Source: Bicyclus anynana
Taxonomy: Eukaryota; Arthropoda; Insecta; Lepidoptera; Nymphalidae
DNA length: 64,000 nt
Direction: 5' to 3'
Assembly: GCF_947172395.1 (NCBI RefSeq)
Contig: NC_069098.1
Location: forward strand, 1,791,001 to 1,855,000
In this document: one piece after another, positions 20,935 through 31,373 of the stretch
Layout of the letters: every line of letters begins with the position of its first letter
How positions within the stretch are numbered: position 1 is the stretch's first letter
Position numbers and translations under genes: made by a program
Notes under the pieces: model-generated
Seen by the model: the letters and a program-made list of their open reading frames with translations, nothing else
Database searches by the model: none
Told to the model about the DNA's origin: nothing

Positions 20935-21195
20935 TTGTACCTTTTGCCGTGGAGAGCCTTGGGCTATGGAGTCGCAGTGTCAAAAAATTTTACCAAATCA
21001 TTATTAATCATACCGCAGCTAGTTGCCTCGACTGATGACAGAAGAGCTAATTTTTTGCGCAAAGGATCAGCCTGGCTGTCCAGCGCGGAAATGCAGCCAG
21101 TATTCTTGCCACCATTCCACGTGGACATGATTTGTATAGTTATGAGGATAAATTAGCTTAAGTTCCTGATTGTATTCTTTCTCAATAAAAAAAAA
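20935..21195 (+). mobile_element. LINE 3' end (C-terminal coding remnant plus tail)
   Basis: The block ACTGATGACAGAAGAGCTAA, TTTTTTGCGCAAA, GCGGAAATGCAGCCAGTATT and CCACCATTCCACGTGG, then TTAGCTTAAGTTCC and TTCTTTCTCAATAAAAAAAA. It recurs at 42843-43010 and, for its last 90 bases, at 34426-34513. The shared 3' boundary and A tail indicate a 5'-truncated non-LTR retrotransposon family. I read the frame (TDDRRANFLRK...) as the end of its ORF, which is inference. Confidence 0.6.
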
Positions 21196-21517
21196 ATATA
21201 TATCCGTGAATTCCGAACAAGGGCAGATTTTATAATGGTTAGTTCTGACTACAGCTTCCTGAAGCGGTATCTTGGCTTAAATCATGTTAACTCCGATTCT
21301 TGATTTAATGCAATTGCAGAGTCGCAAGTGAAGACGAGCAGAAACAATTAGATTATTGGTGACGACCTAACCGGAGCGTTTGGTCTGATAGCTGGGAGTA
21401 GGTGTCTGGGGCAATTTGAAAACTTGTTCAATTCTACTTTAGTCATAATATCTGCCTTAAAGTGTTTTTCAGATAGAGTACGGTGACAGTTCGTTTCACT
21501 CTTGAAAGTTTGCCGCC
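21196..21517. other. Unrecognised non-coding DNA
   Basis: No repeat match or convincing frame. Confidence 0.4.
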
Positions 21518-21778
21518 AGTCTCTTCTCAGAATGAGAGAGGTTAGGCTTATAGTCCGTTACACTGGCCCAATGCAGATTGGTAGACTTCACACACGTAGA
21601 GAATTAAGAATATACTCCAGATAAGCAGGTATCCTCAGGTGTCTTTGCTTCACCATTTGAGACACGTGATTTCTTAAAATGTACATAATTAAAAAGTTGG
21701 AGGTGCATGCCACGGACGCCCTTTCGAATCAATGGCAGAGGTCAGTCATATCCACTCGGTTATCATGGCTTTTATGCT
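21518..21778 (-). mobile_element. SINE-B copy, 3' truncated
   Basis: + strand: TCTTCTCAGAATGAGAGAGG, CAATGCAGATTGGTAGACTT, GAGACACGTGATTTCTTAAA, GGAGGTGCATGCC and TATCCACTCGGTTATCATGG. The B-box region is disturbed. Confidence 0.82.
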
Positions 21779-21858
21779 GCTGTTACACATGCTCATTTCA
21801 AGCACGAAAGCATGCTACTATTGAGTGGTTGCTACTTATTAGCATGTGTATCGCAACA

Positions 21859-22058
21859 TCTATACTAATATTATAAAGCTGAAAAGTTTGTTTGTTTGTT
21901 TGATTGAACGCGCTAATCACAGGAACTACTGGTCCGATTGGAAAAATTCTTTCTGTGTTACAAAGCTCATTTATTGAGAAAGGCTATAGGCTATATATTA
22001 TTCCCGTATTCTTACAGGTACGGGAACCAAACGGGTAAAACCGCGTGGCGTCAGTTAG
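21859..22058 (+). mobile_element. Non-autonomous Helitron (type B), complete ends
   Basis: It starts A|TCTATACTAATATTATAAAG, has TTGAACGCGCTAATCACAGG, TTCTTTCTGTGTTACAAAGC and GCTATAGGCTATATATTATT, and ends with GTAAAACCGCGTGGCGTCAG and TTAG before T (one base off the usual CTAG). Confidence 0.85.
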
Positions 22059-22409
22059 TTGCTATTAATGAGCATGCTTATTTCGAGCTTGCTCAAGAAT
22101 CAACAGTCGTGCGATTTGTGAGCGTGCTACTTGCTACGCGGGTGGAAGGGGGCGTGCTTTTAGCACGTCGGAACATGTTTGCTTATTGAGTACCTATGCT
22201 AGTCAATCAGCATTGCTATTCTGTATTCTCTTCACCTTCATGTCTCCCTGTCTAACACGATACTATAGTCAGAGAGCGATAGATACAAATTAGCATGTGT
22301 CATTGGAATGTTTGCTTTGAGCATGCTTATTCAGGAGCATAATTAAAAATAGCATGCTTATTGCTAACAAATGTAAACTGATGATAAACATAATCGTATG
22401 GTACATACT

Positions 22410-22441
22410 TTTAAATAGCACGTTTTTAGCGTGCTATTTTA
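22410..22441. repeat. Perfect 10-bp hairpin
   Basis: AAATAGCACG and CGTGCTATTT pair around TTTTTAG. It is probably the end of the AGCATGCT-rich element. Confidence 0.6.
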
Positions 22442-22843
22442 GACCTTAAATTTCGAAAAATAATTATACAATTTATTCACCGAGTACAATATAAGTATCG
22501 TTTATTTTTACGAATTATTTATTCCAATTATATATAAAAATAGTATTAACATAATACAAAACCGACATTAGATTTATCCGCGTAATTGATTCGCAACCGC
22601 AAAGCATTTGTAGAACGCTGCACAAATAATCGCAACGATGACGTTGTTGAATGGCGGCAGTAAAGCGAATTAGTGTGCGGCCCATAAAACCCTGTGAGCA
22701 CGTGCTTAAACAATTATTAGCTATCAGTGGGATGAGTTATGGAGTTGTTATATCGTGACTTACTGCGTTATACATTCAGTGGAACCAGTAGGTGGATAGT
22801 CCAGAGTTTGAGCCTCTGCAGAAAAATAAATAAATGTATTTTT
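22442..22843. other. Unique non-coding DNA
   Basis: 22560-22720 is non-repetitive with balanced composition (TTATCCGCGTAATTGATTCG, GTGTGCGGCCCATAAAACCC). No frame. A candidate conserved element by appearance only. Confidence 0.3.
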
Positions 22844-23100
22844 GATGTGACAACGTCTTATATATATGGAGCTGGCTGCACACTCGAACAAAGATGATGT
22901 CATGCGTCGTTCCATCGCTCTAGGGTTGCCAACTCTTTTAACAAGGAAAAAGTATATTCTGGTCTATGAAGATTATTAAACAGTATTTTAGAAAAACGAA
23001 CATTTTCTTTTGAAAAATTCAACCAACCATTCCATCAATATTTTTTTATGACGTTGTCACGTTCAATATCGTCATATCGTCAGTGAACCGACTTTACATA
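22844..23100. mobile_element. TIR element, copy 1 of 2
   Basis: The ends GTGACAACGTCTTATA (22847) and TATGACGTTGTCAC (to 23060) are inverted. The internal CGCTCTAGGGTTGCCAACTC and AGTATATTCTGGTCTATGAA, plus the sequence past the right end, match 48088-48345 closely. No coding capacity. Confidence 0.7.
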
Positions 23101-23146
23101 ATATTTATAATAAACGATTTTTTTTGTTCGAGAAATATCAATAGGT

Positions 23147-23184
23147 AATCATTGTCATCAGCCGATGGATTTCCACTGCTGAAT
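23147..23184 (-). mobile_element. RTE-like LINE 3' terminal scrap
   Basis: TCATTGTCATCAGCCGATGG followed by ATTTCCACTGCTGAATAT is the reverse complement of the terminal bases of the RTE fragment at 54845-55230. Confidence 0.5.
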
Positions 23185-23192
23185 ATATTATA

Positions 23193-23263
23193 TTTTGATT
23201 TGATACTGGTTTCTGTAATGACTAAATGTAGTCACTACAAAAACCAGCATCAAATCAAATTGA
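23193..23263. repeat. Fold-back sequence
   Basis: TTGATTTGATACTGGTTTCT with GTAATGACTA pairs with TAGTCACTACAAAAACCAGC and ATCAAATCAA, an almost continuous 30-bp stem with a few-base loop. More TTGAATAAT/ATTCAATTTGATTTG pairing continues to about 23297. Confidence 0.75.
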
Positions 23264-23587
23264 ATAATCAAATTAAAGTCATTCAATTTGATTTGACGAC
23301 AAGTAAATTTTGATCGCTCACAAACGTATTATCTATTTGTCCCTATACTTGTACCTATTTTCAACTACAAATATTTTCATCAAGATAATTAGGTGGGTGG
23401 GATCATATATTATATTGAATAATGAATGATATATTATAATGATATTATATTGAATGATAATAGAAATGTCATAATAATTCTACCCAATAACACCAATTTG
23501 ATGCTACATCAAATAGTGACAAGTATTTGAAACAAAAGTTTTGTTTCAACTTTCTCATTGCATCTTTATACTTTGTTGTTGTTGACA
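23264..23587. other. AT-rich non-coding DNA
   Basis: Imperfect repeats of ATATTATATTGAATAATGA near 23405-23455. Nothing else. Confidence 0.45.
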
Positions 23588-23833
23588 TCACTTGAAGTTT
23601 ACAGATGTTTTAAAGTCTAATAATGAGGATTTTCCTACGAAGCTCTGTCTTTGTAATAAATTCAAATGGTTAAGTAGCGTTTTTAATGAAGGCTCTATAG
23701 TAGTTTTAAATCTTGCGACACTTCCAACAATTATATTTAATCCAAATTCTGCAAAACCTTCATTCATCATCATTAACAATACAAACATCATACAAATACT
23801 TAAAAATTGTAGGTTAAACTTAAACCTATTCAT
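23588..23833 (-). CDS. Candidate small secreted peptide, 81 aa (weak)
   Basis: On the - strand an ATG at 23833 gives MNRFKFNLQFLSICMMFVLL followed by MMMNEGFA, which fits a signal peptide: basic start, long hydrophobic core, small residues at -3/-1 before a possible cut after Ala-28. The mature part would be about 53 residues, mildly basic and without cysteine, ending at TGA. A T/A-rich TATATATTAT element is about 110 bases upstream on that strand. The start context is poor, no AATAAA follows, and the opposite strand is also open over the same span, so it may be chance. No family recognised. Confidence 0.25.
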   Translation of the reverse strand: MNRFKFNLQFLSICMMFVLLMMMNEGFAEFGLNIIVGSVARFKTTIEPSLKTLLNHLNLLQRQSFVGKSSLLDFKTSVNFK

Positions 23834-24420
23834 GAGAAAGGTTTCTACTACTAAAATCATCTACTGGTAAAAACCACCATCCCTCCAATAATTTCAAGTT
23901 TATCGCGAACAGATAGATAAGGCGGAGGTCTTTGTTTCATAATATATATAAATAATTTATTGCAGCTGATAAACAAATTGAAATTTCAACTAAAATATTG
24001 AATAGTAATAAAATATAATAGTATGAGTAGTTCATGAATTAATTTTCTTTGAAGCGTAAAGCAAGGCTAATGGACCGGCAAACAATTTAACTAGCGCTAA
24101 CTAAAATTCCCATTTGATATTGATTTACCTACAGAGTTTCCGAACCAATTCAACCGTAGTACCGAGAACGCAGCACGGAAACGACACTTTTCATGTAACT
24201 TATTATAATATCCAATATTACTCGTACCTCGTATTAAGCTTAACTTGAACATTTCATAATAATATGGAAATAAAAGAAAGCTTTTTTAACCTCTCTACCA
24301 CAATAGTTGACACTTTTTTAAATGATTTTAAATAGTTCATTATCGTTCTATTAGACTGATTTTTTTTCATATTTTTTTGAGACGTGATTAGTTTTTAAAC
24401 ATGTTTTTGACAACACGAGC
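23834..24420. other. AT-rich non-coding DNA
   Basis: No repeat match and no further frames of note. Confidence 0.45.
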
Positions 24421-24456
24421 CTAAACGCCTGTCGGCTATGACAGTCAACTGTTTCA

Positions 24457-24561
24457 TGACGTCACTATATACCCATACAAATGGAGCGTTTGACCAACAT
24501 ATTAGTTAACAATTAGTTCGACTTTTAGTTATTTAGTACATCAAGTGTGTCAGTGACGTCA
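24457..24561. promoter_or_regulatory. Pair of TGACGTCA (CRE-type) palindromes
   Basis: Perfect TGACGTCA at 24457-24464 and 24554-24561, 97 bases apart, in otherwise unrecognised DNA. TGACGTCA is the consensus site for CREB/ATF-type bZIP proteins. Function here is only possible; the sites could also belong to an unidentified repeat. Confidence 0.3.
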
Positions 24562-25772
24562 CAAAATGGACGACAGCGTTTTTGACATTTGGAAAATTCG
24601 AAAAAATACGTGATATTTAAATTAAGTTTTGTTAGAAATCCTTAACTTTTATTATTTGATATCGATATATTATTTCGGACCCTTATTCCGTGTACAACAC
24701 GAAATTAACATTGTTTATATTAAATTTGATATGAGTCAACTACCCTATTACTATACAATCTAGTGGTAGGTAATAAAGGGAATAATTATTATACTTAAAT
24801 ATTACACACATCACTATCTAGTCCCAAAGTAAGGCTATATCGCGCCTAACTCATCGTTGATCTCATGATTCAACAACATGACAATTATAAAATCTCGTAC
24901 CAATAGAATGAGTAGTGTAGCAAGTAGTGCTTCCACTTTTGATGGGACACTATTGAAAGCACCACTCCGGAAAATAGATTGTATGTAAACTTTATTATCG
25001 GCAAACTGATGGGACGCTATAAAGACCTCATCAAAGTGTGGTATTATAGAATCAATAAATAAACTCCTTTACAATATTTAATTAAGAAAATATTTTTTGT
25101 AAATGTAATCTCCAGAAAGAGAAATAAATAAAGATTTAATAAGTCATTATTAGAAGGTATCACTTATCTAGCATCAACGAAATTATTCTCAGAAGGCTTC
25201 ACGCATAAATATCGGTAAGGTTTTTGACGTATTTAAAGTATGACATTTCATCCAAAATTTGTGAGTTCCTATAAATAGACGAATCATATCAACGCCTATA
25301 CATAATTCCACATTTTCAATTCAATGGCCAGTTAATGTTGACTGTAAGCTCTTTTGATATTAAGTGACTATTTTGAGAACCAGTCTTAAAGTGTGATCAC
25401 TTTAACGCAAATATTGTGCTTAGCGTTCTCTTTACCGGTAGAAAAGAAAAAAATAACTGTTTTCCAAAGATAGAGAACTAAGTTCTAAAAGCCAGCGTAA
25501 TTGCGGATTATTGGCTATGGCTATATGTCTCCAATATAAGCCTCAGACATTGCTTCTATACTTATTAAAACATCTTAGTGTAAAATTCACGGCCGGTTTA
25601 CCCCAAATGTTTATGAATTTTCAGCATTCTTCGCGGTATGAGAGGAGACTACTTTGTCGCGACAAATTCTACGCCCACGCATTGGATATTTGTACAGGGA
25701 TGTTATTAAATAACATGGGAAGTTTTGGTATTAGAATACGATGGTCAGACTTACTACAATGAAGGTTTTTTT
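24562..25772. other. Unrecognised non-coding DNA
   Basis: AT-rich, no repeat match. The 83-codon frame at 25511-25762 shows no recognisable domain. Confidence 0.4.
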
Positions 25773-25925
25773 TATTATTCTTTACATGTCAGCCCTTGAC
25801 TGCAATCTCAGCTGATGGTAAGTGATGATGCAATCTAAGATGGAAGCGGGAAAACTTGTTAGGCGTACGATGAAAATCCACACCTATTTCGTTTTCTACA
25901 CGACATCGTACCGGAACACAAAATC
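25773..25925 (-). mobile_element. SINE-A, 5' truncated
   Basis: + strand: TCTTTACATGTCAGCCCTTG, TAAGTGATGATGCAATCTAA, GATGAAAATCCACACC and CACGACATCGTACCGGAACA. Only the 3' half is present, as expected of incomplete reverse transcription. Confidence 0.88.
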
Positions 25926-27514
25926 ACTTAGTGAGTACTGACTACTTCATATTATGCCGAGGAAATTATTTAAAAAAATGCGCTTTGGACGGTTGAGGGT
26001 TTGAAACCTTGAAATCTGTTCCTAAAGCCACCACAATCAAGACTCCATAATTGGCTACCGAACTTAACTATAGTAGGTGCATAGACTGACAATGAGGTGC
26101 TTAAAATGAGGTACGTCTGGCTATCACAGGCTCTTGTTTCTTTTTTTTTTGCCGACTTTCAAAGGAGGAGGTTTGACGTTCGGCAGTATGTATGTCGAGC
26201 GATAAATCCGTCATTTGTAGACCAGACCAATTTTCAAATGTTTTTGCAAACAAAAAAAATTGGGTGGTCTCATTTTATTTTGTTAATATAATGTTAACAT
26301 AAATCGCTGAAATGCTCGAGTAACTTTTCTATATTTGAAAAATAATTTTGTTATGCAAGACTTCGATAAACATCCCCTTCAAATTTCCGAAATCCTACCT
26401 TAGTGGTAAAAGGATCCCGTATCTATTTGAGAAATTATGTTACATGTTATTAAATATCATTTAGTAACACTTTTTTTGGGTACCTATCTTCTTCTTGTTT
26501 CCACCCGCATCGCCACTTAACTCCACGGAAGACCAGCTCTGCGCTGGTGGATCCATCAATCACTAGCGTAGCATTTGCTGAGTGGTGACCATTTTGGACA
26601 ATTCTGAATTTTTTTAATTTTTACCACACACTTTTTTTTTGTTATCTTCTGGGTATTGTGTGTGTATGTCCACTAATTTTCTTTCTTTCTTAATATTATG
26701 ATAACTACATTGGAATAACTGACTAGAGTTTTATCAAAATTGGGTGGAAGGTTAGTTTACGAGCTTTGTATAGACATTTATATTCTGATTAAAAAAGTTC
26801 GTGTTTTAGTATTGTGTAAAATAACTAAAACCAATTAATAAGACAATTATTTTGAAATTACAAACAGACACTTGTAATTTATTTATTTATACATTTAATA
26901 CAGTCAAAAATAATTAAAACTTTTCCAACCAAGGACCATCAAGAAACCATCATGATTTTTTTTAATTATTCAATTTTTTTACCAATGCCATTGTTTTAAC
27001 TATAGGAACGAGGTCGATTTTATTCGCGCGGCGCGTTCCCAGAACAAAACGTGCGCAAATTAAAAACCTTCCAGATTGCCGTATTCCAATGAATCCATTT
27101 TGTATTTGAGTCTATTATTCCGTAGCGTTTGTGGGCCATCAAATTAAAATCTTGAATAAATTATCGCGCTCCGCAGAGCGGAATGGGGGCAATGAGGCAG
27201 TCACTTCGATGGAATAACGAGTGATGAGCTATTTTAACACTAAATTTATTCAAATCTGGCTCTGTACAGTCGAGTGGGGGTAGTTCAGGCGTTTGACTCG
27301 CTGGATACTGGTTTTTGTAAGCTTTTTAAGCCTCTACACAAAAAAAAGTTGGTGTTAAAGTTTTAACGGATATCTGTGTGCCTGTGTAAACTCGAGTGTA
27401 TATATGTGTATTTCTTTATGAGTATCTGTCAGTCTGTGTATTTGTGTGTCTAATTATTTGTGTGTATGTGTTGTTTAGATCTGCGTGTTTTTTATAGTGT
27501 CGTTGTTCTCAAAC
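25926..27514. other. Unrecognised non-coding DNA with a TG-rich patch
   Basis: 27005-27190 is mixed-composition unique sequence (ATTCGCGCGGCGCGTTCCCA, TATCGCGCTCCGCAGAGCGG), possibly conserved. 27370-27480 is a degenerate TG-rich stretch. No genes seen. Confidence 0.35.
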
Positions 27515-27688
27515 GATGGCCTCCGTGGCGCAGTGGTATGCGCGGTAGATTAACAAGACGGAGGTCCTGAGTTCTCGTACCGCCAAGCGATTTAGCGTTC
27601 CGGTACGATGTCGTGTAGAAACCGAAAGGGGGTGTGGATTTTCATCCTTCTCCTAACAATTCAGCCCGCTTCCATCTTAGATTGCATA
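27515..27688 (+). mobile_element. SINE-A with large internal deletion
   Basis: Head GATGGCCTCCGTGGCGCAGT, then GAGGTCCTGAGTTC fused directly to TCGTACCGCCAAGCGATTTA, followed by TTCCGGTACGATGTCGTGTA and CTTCCATCTTAGATTGCAT. The middle third and the tail are missing. Confidence 0.85.
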
Positions 27689-27775
27689 GAATAGTGGAAG
27701 ATTGATTTGTTTTTGTATTTCTTCGCGAAAAACTGACATAATCACCATGATCCAACTGAAAATTCTCTACGTACA

Positions 27776-28052
27776 TCATCATTCATCATTATCAACCCAT
27801 ATTTGGCTCACTGCTGAGCTCGAGTCTCCTCTCAGAATGAGAGAGGTAAGGCCATAGTCCATCACGCTGGCCTAATGCGGATTGGCAGACTTCACACACG
27901 CAGAGAATTAAGAAAATGTTTTCCTACACCGTCTGAGACACGTGCTATTTCACACAAGTGAAACGTTGGAGGTGCATGCCCCGAAGCGGATTCGAATCCA
28001 CACCCTCCGGAATCGGAGGCAGAGCTCACATCCACTGGGCAATCACGGCTCC
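27776..28052 (-). mobile_element. SINE-B, near full length
   Basis: + strand: CATTATCAACCCATATTTGG, CTCCTCTCAGAATGAGAGAG, CTAATGCGGATTGGCAGACT, GGATTCGAATCCACACCCTC (B box) and CACTGGGCAATCACGGCT (head). Confidence 0.9.
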
Positions 28053-28600
28053 TCTAATAATGTTCAAGTGCGAACTTTGTAAAGTCAACATCACTCAAAA
28101 AACACTATATTTTTCTTACCCTATTCATTAAAAAGTTTTACATATCCCTGATTAAATTAACTTATTAGCACAATTATTTCAACTTACATTTGTACAAAAT
28201 TTCAATGAAGTAATTGTTTCATTTTAAAATTTTCACATGAATTACGAAGTTAGCATTGCCTTCGTGAACGTTACAATTTACTTAACAAACCAACTCTTAC
28301 AAATTAGATTTAAATAATCATACTCGTCACAAAGGCAATTTAAATTAGGGCATGAAGGTCCTTTGGGGCAAACACTTGACGTCTCTACGGTCATCTCCCA
28401 AAAGGGCAATTTAGCCGCTACTTAGGGACATGTCAGTCAAGATAAGGGTTTGACCGACGGCGCGTATTACGGACGAATTTGTACGAGTGCTTCCCGATTG
28501 GAAAACGATAAGGAACTTTTTCTAAAAATATTGTTTGGAATTTTATGACGTATACAAACCTTAAAAACCTGACTTCTAGTCTCTTGGTGTATATACTTTA
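28053..28600. other. Unique non-coding DNA
   Basis: About 28345-28520 has balanced composition without repeats (TTTGGGGCAAACACTTGACG, GTTTGACCGACGGCGCGTAT). A possible conserved non-coding element, no frame. Confidence 0.3.
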
Positions 28601-28765
28601 CTAGCGGATGCCCGCGACTTCGCGTGGAATTCAGTTTTTACAAACCCCGCGAGAACCATGGATTTTCGTAATCAGTTTCAGTAGTCGTAGCGTAAAGGAG
28701 GTACAAACATACATACTTACACACACACTTAGACACGAACTTTTGCCTTTATAATATTAGTGTGA
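28601..28765 (-). mobile_element. Non-autonomous Helitron (type A), internally deleted
   Basis: + strand: CTAGCGGATGCCCGCGACTT, GAGAACCATGGATTTTCGTA, TCAGTAGTCGTAGCGTAAAG, ending CTTTATAATATTAGTGTGA before T. Confidence 0.78.
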
Positions 28766-29390
28766 TAACGTAGCTTTCTTAGCATTAGGAGTTCTGGAAT
28801 GTTGAATTTTAAAAATTATTAAAATACTTGTTGCCAGTTACCACCCTCATCACCATCATTCTCAGCCTAATATAGGGCCCAATATAGAGCCAGGTCTCCA
28901 TTAAGGAGAAAGCTTAGACCCACGACGCTAACCTAGAGTAGGTGTCAAAACACCCCTCAGATCTAATAATATAGGTACACTTAGTTTTTGCGTAATAATA
29001 TTGTAACTTTTAATGTAATGTTGTATTCTGTGTAATTTGTAATTGTTAAATTTTCTGAAGACTGTTTATATTAGTTCGTCAATAATTATTATTGGTTTTT
29101 GTGTTTTTTTTTATAATAATAAATATTTTTTCATTTTCATTTAGTATACAGAGTATTCAGGTACAATGTCTTAAAGCAGCTAGTTAGGGGTATACTTTTA
29201 GTAGGTATTACGTACTCCTTTCTTCCTATCTTTATGTTTACTTTTACGAAGTAGTGCGTCATAAAAGTAATAATAATGAGTGTCGGTCTATCAAGCCCAA
29301 GCTGTACGAATATATTCTTATCTTTATATGTCCCATACAGGCTGCAAGTAGCGTGGGAAGTAACGAGGAAAGTGAGCAGGAACGAACTCA
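28766..29390. other. Decayed repeat pieces in non-coding DNA
   Basis: 28855-28930 resembles the degenerate repeat at 2693. A TATACAGAGTATTCAGG at about 29145 matches the left terminus of the TIR element at 37386. No gene. Confidence 0.35.
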
Positions 29391-29402
29391 GGGGGGGGGG
29401 GG
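29391..29402. repeat. (G)12 homopolymer
   Basis: Twelve consecutive G residues, unusual in this AT-rich window and prone to sequencing error. Confidence 0.9.
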
Positions 29403-30202
29403 ACATTCGTTAAAGAAATTAACGTTATCGCCCTGTACTGCGCCAACAAAATAGACTGGTAATGAAAATAGCATTCCATTCTATTACTTAGCATGCCATT
29501 AATTACTTAGTTGCCTCAAGTTTTGTTCTAGAATGTTGCTATTATTAATTGGTGTTTTGTATAAGAATTACATTTTTTAGGGAATATATCTTTTACCCTC
29601 GAAAGATCCCGTTTGTCTTCGTTCTTATCACTAAAACTACGTGACTTCGTATAAGATGAAACACTGTAACAATTACATTTAAACACACTTTTATCTATGT
29701 GTGATAAGAACTATTTTTCCTAGGCAAGACTGTAAATAATATCTTTGTTGTAAAACTAACATAGTAAGGAGTTGGATGCAATCTTATTGCTGTTTTATTA
29801 AGGTTGAAATTAGAATGATTTGGAAGTAAGTGGATCTTTGTAAGTCTAGTTGGCCGACCGTTGACAGATGGTGACATTGTGAAGCTCTTTCTTGCCTTGT
29901 TTCCTCCGTCCTTAACTAGATTTAGTTAAATGAAAGCTGTGACTCTGTTTATTGTGAGTGAAAGAGATGTAGGACGTATATGTATGCGTGTAAGGTGAGA
30001 TAGTATGTTCCACCTGAAAGCTCAGATAAGTACACCTCTAATCTTCATAATATGTTTTACTGAAGAGTGTTCTACAAAATAGAAAGCAACAGTTTTATCA
30101 GCTGCTTACGTCATTTTTATGAGTAATTTCAAAAAATTATCTATCTTAAAAAATTCATTTCACTCTTTTTACTCGAAAATAGGCTTATTTAAGGTTCTAT
30201 TT
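29403..30202. other. Unrecognised non-coding DNA
   Basis: No repeat match or coding signal. Confidence 0.4.
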
Positions 30203-30463
30203 CGTAGGTTCGAATCCGGTCTGCGGCATACCTCTAACTTTTCAGTTGTGTGTATTTTAAGAAATTAAATATCACGTGTCTCAATCGGTGAATCAAAACA
30301 TCGTGAGGAAACCTGCATACCAGAGAATTTTCTTAATTCTCCGCGTGTGTGAAGTCTGCCAAGCCGCATTGGGCCAGCGTGGTGGACTACTGGCCTAACC
30401 CCTCTCATTCTGAGAGGACACTCGAGCTCAGCAGCGAGCCGAATATTCGTTGATAACGAACGA
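30203..30463 (+). mobile_element. SINE-B, head truncated
   Basis: It begins at the B box (TAGGTTCGAATCCGGTCTGC), then ATTTTAAGAAATTAAATATC, ACATCGTGAGGAAACCTGCA, CCGCATTGGGCCAGCGTGGT and GCCGAATATTCGTTGATAAC. Confidence 0.88.
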
Positions 30464-30531
30464 AGGTTCTGTTTAAGTAATTTCATACGACTATACGTCA
30501 AGCTGTTTTCGTGCACCTACTTTATTATTGA

Positions 30532-30715
30532 CTAGCGATTGCTCGTGACTTCGTTTACGTGATAAATAGTTTTTCACGAATCTCTCGAGAACTATGGATT
30601 TTTCCAAGATAAAATTAGACTACAATAATCTCATATATCTGCAAATGTTAGTCATATTAAAATGCGTTCAGCCATTTTAAAGAATAGCCCAGACAAACAG
30701 AGAGACAGACAAAAA
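30532..30715 (-). mobile_element. Degenerate Helitron (type A-like)
   Basis: + strand: CTAGCGATTGCTCGTGACTT, AACTATGGATTTTTCCAAGA, then a TTCAGCCATTTTAAAGAATA and GACAAACAGAGAGACAGACA section resembling longer Helitron variants. Confidence 0.6.
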
Positions 30716-30956
30716 ATAATATATACTTGATTATGTTTTAGTAAACAGCTATAATCACTTGGAAAAACACAGTTTTTTAGAAATCACAGACGTACACTCC
30801 AGTTTTATTTTATGTATTGATGATTTATTTATTTACTTATTTATAAACTAGTAAATATTTTAATCTGTTGTATTTTTCGGATTTTTTTTATTGTAATGAG
30901 CAGCACATGAGGCTTGACACTTAAGGTATAAGTGATGTGATACCTAAGTTTTTTTT
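30716..30956. other. AT-rich non-coding DNA
   Basis: Nothing recognised. Confidence 0.45.
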
Positions 30957-31273
30957 TTCTTTACAAGTTAGCCCTTGACTACAATCTCACCTAATGGTAA
31001 GTGATGATGCAGTTCAAGATGGAAGCGGGCTAACTTGTTAGAAGGAGGATGAAAATCCACACTCCTTTCGGTTTCTACACGGCATCGTACCGGAACGCTA
31101 AATCGCTTGGCGGTACGTCTTTGCCGGTAGGGTGGTAACTAGCCACGGCCGAAGCCTCCCACCAGCCAGACCTGGACAAATTAAGAAAATCTCAATCTGC
31201 CCAGCCGGGGATCGAACTCAGGACCTCCGTTTTGTAAATCCACCGCGCATACCACTGCGCCATGGAGGCCGTC
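30957..31273 (-). mobile_element. SINE-A, full length
   Basis: - strand: GACGGCCTCCATGGCGCAGT, B box GTTCGATCCCC, TTGTCCAGGTCTGGCTGGTG, ACGTACCGCCAAGCGATTTA, CGTGTAGAAACCGAAAGGAG and CATCATCACTTACCATTAGG, then a T/A-rich tail. Confidence 0.93.
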
Positions 31274-31302
31274 AAAAAGTTGATGCCCATATGCTAAGTT
31301 AT

Positions 31303-31373
31303 TCCGATAAAACTGATAAAAATGTGCTTGACATCATGCCGATCGCGACTAACGCACGATCAGTTTTATCGGA
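31303..31373. repeat. 15-bp perfect inverted repeat, 41-base spacer
   Basis: TCCGATAAAACTGAT (31303-31317) and ATCAGTTTTATCGGA (31359-31373). GTGC/GCAC inside adds possible pairing. It is probably a small fold-back element remnant. Confidence 0.7.

Larger units (their letters stand above)
21785..22441. repeat. AGCATGCT-rich segment interrupted by a Helitron
   Basis: Repeated short motifs such as GAGCATGCTTATT, TAGCATGTGT, AGCGTGCTA and TTTGCTTATTGAG occur in both orientations at about 21790, 21840, 22068, 22120, 22155, 22290, 22330, 22355 and 22420. The Helitron at 21859-22058 splits the array. It may be a DNA element with subterminal repeats. Confidence 0.5.
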
